Shown: positions 31,258 to 37,349 of the stretch, piece by piece
Layout of the letters: every line of letters starts with the position of its first letter
How positions within the stretch are numbered: position 1 is the stretch's first letter
NCBI GenBank assembly: GCA_036557185.1
Contig: DATBHZ010000075.1
Location: 1 to 37,349, forward strand
Length of the DNA: 37,349 nt
Direction: 5' to 3'
Origin: DATBHZ01 sp036557185
GTDB lineage: Bacteria > Actinomycetota > Acidimicrobiia > IMCC26256 > JAENVU01
Notes under the pieces: generated by a model
Databases searched by the model: none
What the model was told of the DNA's origin: nothing
The model's input: the letters and a program-made list of their open reading frames with translations, nothing else
Translations under genes and position numbers: made by a program

Positions 31258-32736
31258 CTACGGCTCGCGGTGCGCCAGGCGTTCACGGAGCGCCTGCTTC
31301 AAGACCTTGCCGGTGGCGTTGCGCGGCAGCTCGTCGACGAACACGACTTCTCGGGGCGCCTTGAACCCTGCGAGTTGCGAGCGCGCGAGCTCGACCAGGT
31401 CGTCGGCGGTCACGTGCTTGCCGGGCCACGGCACCACGACAGCGGTCACACGCTCACCCCACGTGCCGTCAGGGACGCCGACGACGGCAACGTCACGGAC
31501 CGCCTCGTGCTCGTGCAACACGTCCTCCACCTCGCGCGACGCGACGTTCTCTCCGCCCGTGACGATGACGTCCTTCGTCCGGTCGATCAGTGTGAGCAAG
31601 CCGTCGTCGTCGAGCTTGCCCACGTCGCCCGTGTGCAGCCAGCCTTCGTGCAGCGTTGCTCCGGAGGCCTGCGGCTCGTCCCAGTAGCCGGCCATCACCT
31701 GGGGCGCGCGCACGAGCACCTCCCCGTCATCCTCCGCGATGCGCAGCTCGACCCCGTGGGCGGGATATCCGGCGGCGCGCAGCAGCCGCTCGTCTCCCGC
31801 GGCGGCTGCACGATGCTCGTCCGGTCCGAGGAACACGGCGTTGCCGGAGAGCTCGGTCATGCCGTATCCCTGGGAGAAGTCGCATGCCCAGCGCGCGACA
31901 CCGCTGCGCAGGACGGTCGCCGGGATCGGCGACGCGCCGTACCCGATCGAGCGAATGCGAGCGAGAGCGTCATGGTCGACGTCCGCGTCGAGCAGCATGG
32001 CGATCATCGTGGGCGCGAGCGACAAGGCAGTTACGCCGTAGCGGACCACGAGCTGCACGAGGCCCAGTGGGTCGAACTGGCGCATCAGCACGATCGGCCG
32101 CGCCCGCACGTGATAGACGAAGACGTTGTATCCCGCGACGTGGCAGAGCGGGAACGGCGTGAGCAGGACGTCGTCGTCCGCGACCGGCCGCGCTGCCAGC
32201 GTCGCGTCGACCGCTGCGGCGAAGCTGCTGTGCGTCAGCATCGCCAGCTTCGGAGCGCCCGTCGTGCCGCTGGTCCCGATCAGGAACGCGACGTTTTCGT
32301 CGTTCCGGCCGAGGGGCGGTCCGGTCTCGCCCTGGTCCGTGATCAGGGACTCGTAGGGCGCGCCGGCTTCGCCGTCGAGGTCGAACACGGGCAGACCGGT
32401 GTCTCCCAACCGCTCGAGCAACGCATGCTCTCCGACGATCGCAGCCGCACCGGATCGCAGCAGGATGCTCCGCCACTCCTGCTCGTGGAGCCGGGGATGC
32501 AGAGGCACGAGCACTCGGCCGGCTCGCGGGATGCCGTAGTAGCACTCGACGTACTCGCCGCGATTCTGTGCGAGGACCGCGATGCGGTCACCTGGTTCCG
32601 AGACCCCGGCGATCCCGCGCGCGAGAGCGTCCGTCCGCGCACCGAGCTGCGCGAAGGTCCAGGACCTGGTCTCGTCCGCGAGGGCGAGCGCGTCGGGGGA
32701 AGAGGCAGCGGCCCGCATGAGCGGCTCGTCGAGCAC
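31258..32736 (-). CDS. AMP-binding acyl-CoA synthetase / ligase
   Basis: ANL-superfamily ligase of 492 residues. The P-loop is IGTSGTTGAPK, the middle motif FSQGYGMTEL, the hinge LIDRTKDVIVTGGENVASREVE and the catalytic Lys lies in PRNATGKVLKQ. All motifs are intact. It resembles medium-chain or aryl-acid CoA ligases. The GTG at 32736 is the start; the frame upstream is Cys- and Arg-rich and not protein-like. It leads the sulfatase/amidohydrolase operon, so it may activate a carboxylate released in that pathway. It diverges from the DUF3054 gene with 67 bp between starts. Confidence 0.9.
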   Translation of the reverse strand: MLDEPLMRAAASSPDALALADETRSWTFAQLGARTDALARGIAGVSEPGDRIAVLAQNRGEYVECYYGIPRAGRVLVPLHPRLHEQEWRSILLRSGAAAIVGEHALLERLGDTGLPVFDLDGEAGAPYESLITDQGETGPPLGRNDENVAFLIGTSGTTGAPKLAMLTHSSFAAAVDATLAARPVADDDVLLTPFPLCHVAGYNVFVYHVRARPIVLMRQFDPLGLVQLVVRYGVTALSLAPTMIAMLLDADVDHDALARIRSIGYGASPIPATVLRSGVARWACDFSQGYGMTELSGNAVFLGPDEHRAAAAGDERLLRAAGYPAHGVELRIAEDDGEVLVRAPQVMAGYWDEPQASGATLHEGWLHTGDVGKLDDDGLLTLIDRTKDVIVTGGENVASREVEDVLHEHEAVRDVAVVGVPDGTWGERVTAVVVPWPGKHVTADDLVELARSQLAGFKAPREVVFVDELPRNATGKVLKQALRERLAHREP

Positions 32737-32803
32737 GGCGCCATGCTGGCAGAACGTCGTTGCTCGATACGACGCCACGGCGTAACGCGGGCAGACTGCT
32801 CCC

Positions 32804-33190
32804 GTGCACCCCGTCGCTCGGAGGTCCGCGCCGCTCATCGACACCGCGTGCTTCGCCCTGTTCGTGGCGCTCGGTCGGGACGACCACGGCCTGCACGGCG
32901 GCATCGTCTGGTTCCTGGGCGTGATCTGGCCGCTCCTGCTCGGCTGGTTCGTGGCCGCGGTCGCCGCGAGGCTCTACACGCGCGGCGACCATGCATGGGC
33001 CCGATTCGCCGTCACGCTCGTGGTCGCGGTCCTGCTGGGCGGCCTCTTCCGGTGGCTGTTCGCGGGCAGGGTCGCGTTCTCGACGTTCACGATCGTCGAG
33101 CTGTGCTTCATCGGCCTGTTCACCGGCGGATGGCGCGTGGTCGCGAAGCTCGTCGTCCGCCGACGCGGCCCCGCAGGGGTCAACGCGTGA
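32804..33190 (+). CDS. DUF3054-family integral membrane protein
   Basis: A 128-residue protein with four predicted transmembrane helices: PLIDTACFALFVALGRDDHG leads into the first, then IVWFLGVIWPLLLGWFVAA, FAVTLVVAVLLGGLFRWLF and FTIVELCFIGLFTGGW. The DxxxFxxxGRxxH start is characteristic of DUF3054, a family common in actinobacteria with no known function. The GTG at 32804 has no Shine-Dalgarno sequence; CAGACT lies 6 bases upstream. Its TGA overlaps the GTG of the aminotransferase (GTGA), so the two are coupled. Confidence 0.85.
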   Translation: MHPVARRSAPLIDTACFALFVALGRDDHGLHGGIVWFLGVIWPLLLGWFVAAVAARLYTRGDHAWARFAVTLVVAVLLGGLFRWLFAGRVAFSTFTIVELCFIGLFTGGWRVVAKLVVRRRGPAGVNA

Positions 33191-34350
33191 CGCAACCGCG
33201 GCTCGTCGGCCGCATGCAGCCGTTCGGGACGACGATCTTCGCGGAGATGTCCGCGCTCGCCGTCGCCACCGGCGCCGTGAACCTCGGCCAGGGTTTCCCG
33301 GACACGGACGGTCCGAGCGAGATCGCCGAGGCCGCGGTCGCGGCCATTCGGGCGGGTCACAACCAGTACCCGCCCGGCATCGGCATCCCCGAGCTTCGGC
33401 ACGCCGTCGCGCGCCATCAACAGCACTGGTACGGGCTCACCTACGACGCCGACACCGAGGTGCTGGTGACCGCCGGTGCGACGGAGGCGCTCGCAGCTTC
33501 GGTGCTCGCATTGTGCGACGCCGGTGACGAGGTCGTGATGTTCGAGCCCTACTACGACTCGTACGCAGCCTGCGTCGCGCTCGCGAACGCTTCGCGGCGC
33601 GTGGTCACACTCCGGACACCTCGTTACGGGTTCGATCCCGAAGAGCTCCGCGCGGCGATCACCTCCCGCACGCGGGTCCTGCTGCTGAACTCCCCTCACA
33701 ATCCCACGGGCAAGGTCTTCACGCGGTCCGAGCTGGAGGAGATCGCGGCGCTCTGCATCGAGCACGACCTGGTCGCGATCACCGACGAGGTGTACGAGCA
33801 TCTCGTGTTCGACCAGCTCGATCACGTCCCCCTCGCGACACTTCCCGGAATGCGTGATCGCACGATCACGATCTCGTCTGCCGGCAAGACGTTCTCGTTC
33901 ACCGGTTGGAAGGTCGGCTGGGTGTGCGCGTCGCCGGAGCTCGTTGCGGCAGTGCGGACCGTGAAGCAGTTCCTCACCTATGTCAACGGAGCACCGTTCC
34001 AGCACGCGGTCGCTCTGGGGCTCGACCTTCCCGACGAGCGGTTCCGGTCATTCGCCGCGGACCTCGAGGAGCGACGCGATCTCTTGTGCGAAGGGCTGGA
34101 GGCCGCGGGCTTCACGACCTTCCGGCCAGCAGGGACGTACTTCGTGACCACCGACATCCGGTCGGTCGGCGAGGAGGACGGCCTTGCTTTCTGCCGAGCG
34201 CTGCCCGAGCGTTGCGGTGTGGTCGCCGTGCCGAACGCCGTGTTCTACGACGACGAGCTTGCAGGGCGCTCGCTCGTGCGGTTCACGTTCTGCAAGCGGC
34301 GCGAGGTGCTCGAGGAGGGGCTGCGCCGTCTGAAGACGCTCGCTCCCTGA
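33187..34350 (+). CDS. Class I/II PLP-dependent aminotransferase (DapC / methionine aminotransferase type)
   Basis: Aminotransferase of 387 residues. VNLGQGFPDTDGP, NQYPPGIGIPELR, LNSPHNPTGKVF, TDEVYEHLVF and the PLP lysine in SSAGKTFSFTGWKVGW are all present, as is the substrate arginine near SLVRFTFCK. The pattern fits the YbdL/DapC branch: N-succinyldiaminopimelate, methionine or kynurenine aminotransferases. N-succinyl-L,L-DAP aminotransferase is a common annotation in actinobacteria, but substrate choice is not visible. The GTG start overlaps the DUF3054 stop. It converges on the small membrane gene with 10 bp between stops. Confidence 0.9.
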   Translation: MTQPRLVGRMQPFGTTIFAEMSALAVATGAVNLGQGFPDTDGPSEIAEAAVAAIRAGHNQYPPGIGIPELRHAVARHQQHWYGLTYDADTEVLVTAGATEALAASVLALCDAGDEVVMFEPYYDSYAACVALANASRRVVTLRTPRYGFDPEELRAAITSRTRVLLLNSPHNPTGKVFTRSELEEIAALCIEHDLVAITDEVYEHLVFDQLDHVPLATLPGMRDRTITISSAGKTFSFTGWKVGWVCASPELVAAVRTVKQFLTYVNGAPFQHAVALGLDLPDERFRSFAADLEERRDLLCEGLEAAGFTTFRPAGTYFVTTDIRSVGEEDGLAFCRALPERCGVVAVPNAVFYDDELAGRSLVRFTFCKRREVLEEGLRRLKTLAP

Positions 34351-34360
34351 GCTCGCGCGC

Positions 34361-34708
34361 CTACTTCAGCTTGTCGACGACGCGGTCGGTCTGTGCCTGC
34401 TGCTCGTAGATGAAGCGCGCGAGCCAGAACCGCAGGAAGCCGGCGAGCGAGTAGCGGAGGAACAACGCCGCACCGATCACCGCTGCGGTCAGCCCGGCGA
34501 TCGCGATGATGATCGCGTCGTTCTGGTCGAGCGGGCTGTTCGTGTTGTGGGAGATCAGGTACGCAACGATCGTCGCGGCGAAGCCCAGGATCATGAGCGC
34601 GATCGACGTTCGCAGCCACAAGCGGTCGCGTGACGTGTTCGGGTCGCGGACCTTCATGTCCGTGATCTCTTGCTTGAACTGGTCGACCCGGTCGCTGCTC
34701 TCAATCAT
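34361..34708 (-). CDS. Small two-helix membrane protein, liv operon tail
   Basis: A 115-residue protein of unknown function with two transmembrane helices (LRTSIALMILGFAATIVAYLI and IIIAIAGLTAAVIGAALFL), each end carrying charged residues. A basic/amphipathic tail (RFWLARFIYEQQAQTDRVVDKL) lies in the cytoplasm. AGGAGA is 5 bases before the ATG at 34708 and overlaps the stop region of livF, so it is read from the liv message. No family recognised. Confidence 0.75.
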   Translation of the reverse strand: MIESSDRVDQFKQEITDMKVRDPNTSRDRLWLRTSIALMILGFAATIVAYLISHNTNSPLDQNDAIIIAIAGLTAAVIGAALFLRYSLAGFLRFWLARFIYEQQAQTDRVVDKLK

Positions 34709-34717
34709 GACTTTCTC

Positions 34718-35413
34718 CTAGGCACCAAGGTATGCCTTCGAGAGCTCGTCCTGGAGCTCTTCGGGACGCCCGGCGCGTGCGATCCTTCCATGCACGAGGA
34801 TCGCTGCATAGTCGGCAACGCCGAGCACCGTACTTGCGAACTGCTCGACGACAAGGATCGACACGCCTTCGCGCGCGACCTGGGCAACGATCTCGTACAG
34901 CTCCTCGACGATGAGCGGAGCGAGCCCCATCGAGAGCTCGTCGAGCAGGAGGAGCGCCGGGTTGGTGGCCAGGCCGCGCGCCATCGCGAGCATCTGCTGC
35001 TCACCGCCCGACAGCGTGCCCGCGGTCTGACCGGTCCGCTCCGCGAGCCGCGGGAACCGCGTGTACGCGGCCTCTTCGACGTCGTGCAGCGAGGACCCGG
35101 CGTAGGTCATCATGCGCAAGTTCTCCCGCACCGTGAGGTTGGGGAAGATGCCCCGGCCCTCGGGGACCATGCAGAGCCCGCGGCGCGCGAGCTCGTCTGG
35201 GTCTGCGCCGTTGACGCGGCGGCCCGCGACCAGCACGTCACCGCTGAGCGGGCGGTGCAGGCCTGCGGCGACGCGCAGGGTGGTGGTCTTACCGGCGCCG
35301 TTCGGACCCAGCAGGGCGACCACGGACCCGGATGGCACGACGAGATCGATGCCGAAGAGCACCTCGATCGTGTCGTATGCAGCGCGAACTCCGCGCAGCT
35401 CGAGCAGGTTCAT
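34718..35413 (-). CDS. livF: Branched-chain amino acid-type ABC transporter ATPase LivF
   Basis: A 231-residue ATPase of the HAAT/Liv uptake family. Walker A GPNGAGKTTT, signature LSGGEQQMLAMARGL, Walker B LLLLDELSMGLAP and the H-loop region (ILVVEQFAS) are present. SMGLAP and the short C-terminus are typical of LivF. Its ATG overlaps the livG stop (ATGA). Substrates of such systems in environmental actinomycetes include amino acids, amides, urea and aromatic acids, so leucine-type specificity is not certain. Confidence 0.94.
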   Translation of the reverse strand: MNLLELRGVRAAYDTIEVLFGIDLVVPSGSVVALLGPNGAGKTTTLRVAAGLHRPLSGDVLVAGRRVNGADPDELARRGLCMVPEGRGIFPNLTVRENLRMMTYAGSSLHDVEEAAYTRFPRLAERTGQTAGTLSGGEQQMLAMARGLATNPALLLLDELSMGLAPLIVEELYEIVAQVAREGVSILVVEQFASTVLGVADYAAILVHGRIARAGRPEELQDELSKAYLGA

Positions 35414-36147
35414 GTGCCGCTCACCGACCCGGACCCGAGATAGGCGGCGAGCACGGCCTCGTTGTGCTGGATCTCGTGCGGGGTCCCCGTCGCGATGATC
35501 TCGCCGAAGTCGAGCACGTGCACGACGTCGCAGATGCTCATGACGAGCTGGACGTCGTGCTCGACGAGCACGACTGCGATCTGCTCTGTCGCGAGCTCAC
35601 GCAGCAATTCCGCGAAGCGGAGGGTCTCGGACTCGTCCTGTCCCGACGCCGGCTCGTCCAGGAGGAGCACCCGTGGCTTCGTTGCGAGCGCGCGTCCGAG
35701 CTCGACCAGCCGGCAGACACCGGTCGAGAGCGCGTCGACGCGTTCATCCGCCACCGGGCGCAACCCGATCCGGTCGATGACCTGCTCGGTGACCTGCGCG
35801 GGGTTGTCCTTGTCGCGGGAGTAGCCCGCGCGGATGTCGGCCGCGACGCGGATGTTCTCGCGCACGCTGAGCAGTGTGAAGAGCTCCAGGCGTTGGAACG
35901 TGCGCGCCAGGCCCAGGCGTGCTCGCTTGGTCGGGTTCCGGCGCGAGAGGTCCTGCCCGTCGAGCAAGACCTTCCCGGCCTGCGGAGGCAGGAGGCCGGT
36001 GATGACGTTGAACAGGGTCGTCTTGCCCGCGCCGTTCGGACCGATGAGGCCCGTGATGGCTCCCGCTTCCGCCCTGAGGCCGACGTCGTTGAGCGCCAGG
36101 TTGCCGCCGAACCGAACGGTCGCTCCGTGCACGTCAAGAAGCGCCAT
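35410..36147 (-). CDS. livG: Branched-chain amino acid-type ABC transporter ATPase LivG
   Basis: A 245-residue ATPase, partner of LivF. Walker A GPNGAGKTTL, the LivG-specific FQRLELF/RNIRVAADIRAGY insert, signature LSTGVCRLVELGRAL and Walker B VLLLDEPASGQDESE are visible. The signature differs from the LSGGQ core (LSTGV), a usual LivG feature. It overlaps the end of livM by 14 bp and livF by 4 bp, so the operon is tightly coupled. Confidence 0.93.
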   Translation of the reverse strand: MALLDVHGATVRFGGNLALNDVGLRAEAGAITGLIGPNGAGKTTLFNVITGLLPPQAGKVLLDGQDLSRRNPTKRARLGLARTFQRLELFTLLSVRENIRVAADIRAGYSRDKDNPAQVTEQVIDRIGLRPVADERVDALSTGVCRLVELGRALATKPRVLLLDEPASGQDESETLRFAELLRELATEQIAVVLVEHDVQLVMSICDVVHVLDFGEIIATGTPHEIQHNEAVLAAYLGSGSVSGT

Positions 36148-37349
36148 GGAGCTCCACTTCGGAGAGGCCGACCACGCGATCGAGCTCGTCGAGGTCCTCG
36201 GCCGTCCAAGGCTCGTCGATGCCGCGCCATTCGAGCGGGACCTCGGGTGCCCTCAGCTCCTCCTCGGTTTCGAGGGTCGTGGGTTGGACGAACCCGGCAA
36301 CGCCGGTTGCGACCATCGGGATGCCGACCATCAGGATCACGAACGGCCAGTTGGCGATGACGTCGGCGAGCCGGAGCGCGTAGACGACGGCCATCAGCAC
36401 CAGCGTCGCGATCAGCACGCCCTTCGCCTTGTAGAGCGGCAGGAAGCCCTGGCGCATGTCGTCGACCGCGCCGTTCGGGTTGCGCCCGAGCGCGATGCCG
36501 GCGCCGCCCGGCAGCAGCGGGATCCAGCTGTTCAGCGACGGGAACAGCGCGGCGAGCAGCGGAAGGACGAGCGCGAGGCTGACGCCGGCGAAGAGCGCGC
36601 CGCCGACTGCGCCGATGCCGCCCACGACGGCGAGGGCGAAGACCTGGAGGCTCTGGACGAGCGAGAAGTAGGTCGGGTTGATCGAGCCGAGCTGCATGCC
36701 GTAGATCCCGCCGCCCAGGCCGGCGATGCCTGCCGAGATCGCGAAGACCAACAGCTTGGTGCCGAGGAGGTTCAGCCCGAGCGTGGCGCACGCGGCTTCG
36801 CTGTCCTTCATCGCGAGGAGGCGCCGGCCCAACCGGCCGCGGCGGATCGCGGTGACGAAGAGAGCGACGAGCGCGAACACGATCGCTCCGAACACCATCT
36901 GTGAAGCCGGGCTCGCGATCGCATCGCCGAAGAGCTTGATCGGCTGCACGTCGACCGAGCCCTGGTTGAACGAGCTGACGCTGAAGAGGCCGAAGACCGT
37001 CAGCTTGGGCATCGTGAAGATCCACCGGTCGAGGATCAGCGCGAACGCGGCGGTGCCGAGGGCGAGATAGATGCCCGAGAGCCGCAGCGCCGGCAGCGCG
37101 ACCAACGCTCCGACCGCCGCGGCGATCACGACGGCGTAGACGAGCGCGAGCGGGTTCCCGGTCGCACCGAGATGGGCCACCACGATCGCGCCGATCCCCG
37201 CAAAGCTCATCTGGCACAGCGAGATCTGCCCTCCGTAGCCGATGAGCGGCACGAGTGAGAGCGCGACGATGCTCAGCGCGAACACCTTGTTGTAGGTGAG
37301 CAGGTCGGAGCCGCTGAGCGTCGTCGCCAGGATGATGCCGAATGCGATC
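36134..37349 (-). CDS. livM: LivM-type ABC permease (N-terminus cut by window edge)
   Basis: Integral membrane permease of the Liv uptake system, incomplete. The frame is open to the window edge, so 404 residues are visible and the true start lies outside. Family motifs: LVPLIGYGGQISLCQMSFAGIGA, the EAA-type loop SEAACATLGLNLLGTKLLVFAISAGIAGLGGGIYG and several hydrophobic helices. After the usual end of LivM there are extra hydrophobic segments (VIATLVLMAVVYALRLADVI, FVILMVGIPMVATGVAGFV) and a cytoplasmic, acidic tail (EEELRAPEVPLEWRGIDEPW...). Such C-terminal extensions occur in some actinobacterial LivM or fused LivHM proteins. The stop overlaps livG. Confidence 0.9.
   Translation of the reverse strand, partial: IAFGIILATTLSGSDLLTYNKVFALSIVALSLVPLIGYGGQISLCQMSFAGIGAIVVAHLGATGNPLALVYAVVIAAAVGALVALPALRLSGIYLALGTAAFALILDRWIFTMPKLTVFGLFSVSSFNQGSVDVQPIKLFGDAIASPASQMVFGAIVFALVALFVTAIRRGRLGRRLLAMKDSEAACATLGLNLLGTKLLVFAISAGIAGLGGGIYGMQLGSINPTYFSLVQSLQVFALAVVGGIGAVGGALFAGVSLALVLPLLAALFPSLNSWIPLLPGGAGIALGRNPNGAVDDMRQGFLPLYKAKGVLIATLVLMAVVYALRLADVIANWPFVILMVGIPMVATGVAGFVQPTTLETEEELRAPEVPLEWRGIDEPWTAEDLDELDRVVGLSEVELHGAS

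Noticed and set aside
1..37349. CRISPR array, tRNA, rRNA, IS element or prophage
   Set aside because: No regularly spaced repeats, no tRNA-like cloverleaf noticed by eye, and no transposase, integrase or phage protein. A tRNAscan or IS search would be decisive.

Overview
This is a GC-rich, densely packed bacterial chromosome segment. Many starts are GTG, stop and start codons often overlap (ATGA or GTGA), and several genes look leaderless. The gene content points to an actinomycete: an F420-type luciferase-like oxidoreductase, a mycothiol-type maleylpyruvate isomerase relative, DUF3054 and DUF3089 proteins, a DrrAB-type exporter, and many oxygenases and CoA ligases. An environmental Acidimicrobiia-like lineage with a large catabolic repertoire is my best guess, but this is inference; no rRNA or tRNA gene is present to fix the taxonomy. 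I see no CRISPR array, IS element, phage gene or tRNA. No gene-free stretch exceeds about 200 bases.

Layout. 1-3100: truncated sensor histidine kinase, Asp-box protein overlapping an AlkB-type dioxygenase, and a divergent VOC protein. 3122-7138: minus-strand Rieske oxygenase / SRPBCC / carboxymuconolactone-decarboxylase-like operon, divergent from an acyl-CoA synthetase. 7152-10101: minus-strand maleylpyruvate-isomerase-like gene, an unlisted 29-codon ORF translationally coupled to a secreted DUF3089 hydrolase, and a quinone-oxidoreductase-like gene. 10136-14501: plus-strand class V aminotransferase lacking the desulfurase cysteine, LLM oxidoreductase, small membrane protein, zinc alcohol dehydrogenase and VOC protein. 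14516-16155: two divergent proteins of unknown function. 16174-19204: yceI divergent from marR-drrA-drrB, with paired inverted repeats and overlapping promoters between them. 19214-21678: SCP2-like/PhyH fusion overlapping an Old Yellow Enzyme relative. 21835-25553: a secreted glycine-rich plus repeat protein, a TauD-type dioxygenase, and an NlpC/P60 hydrolase with a structured leader. 25648-32736: an alpha/beta hydrolase facing a four-gene operon (CoA ligase, amidohydrolase, sulfatase, amidohydrolase). 32804-34350: DUF3054 protein and aminotransferase. 34361-37349: branched-chain amino acid type ABC operon (livM partial, livG, livF) plus a small membrane protein.

How it fits together. The window reads as a set of short catabolic modules: ring or lipid oxygenation (Rieske, PhyH, TauD, LLM), CoA activation (two AMP-binding ligases), hydrolysis (sulfatase, amidohydrolases, alpha/beta hydrolase), reduction (OYE, alcohol and quinone dehydrogenases), and uptake or export (Liv, DrrAB). 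The best-supported regulatory unit is the marR/yceI intergenic region, where one perfect inverted repeat overlaps the -35 boxes of both divergent promoters.
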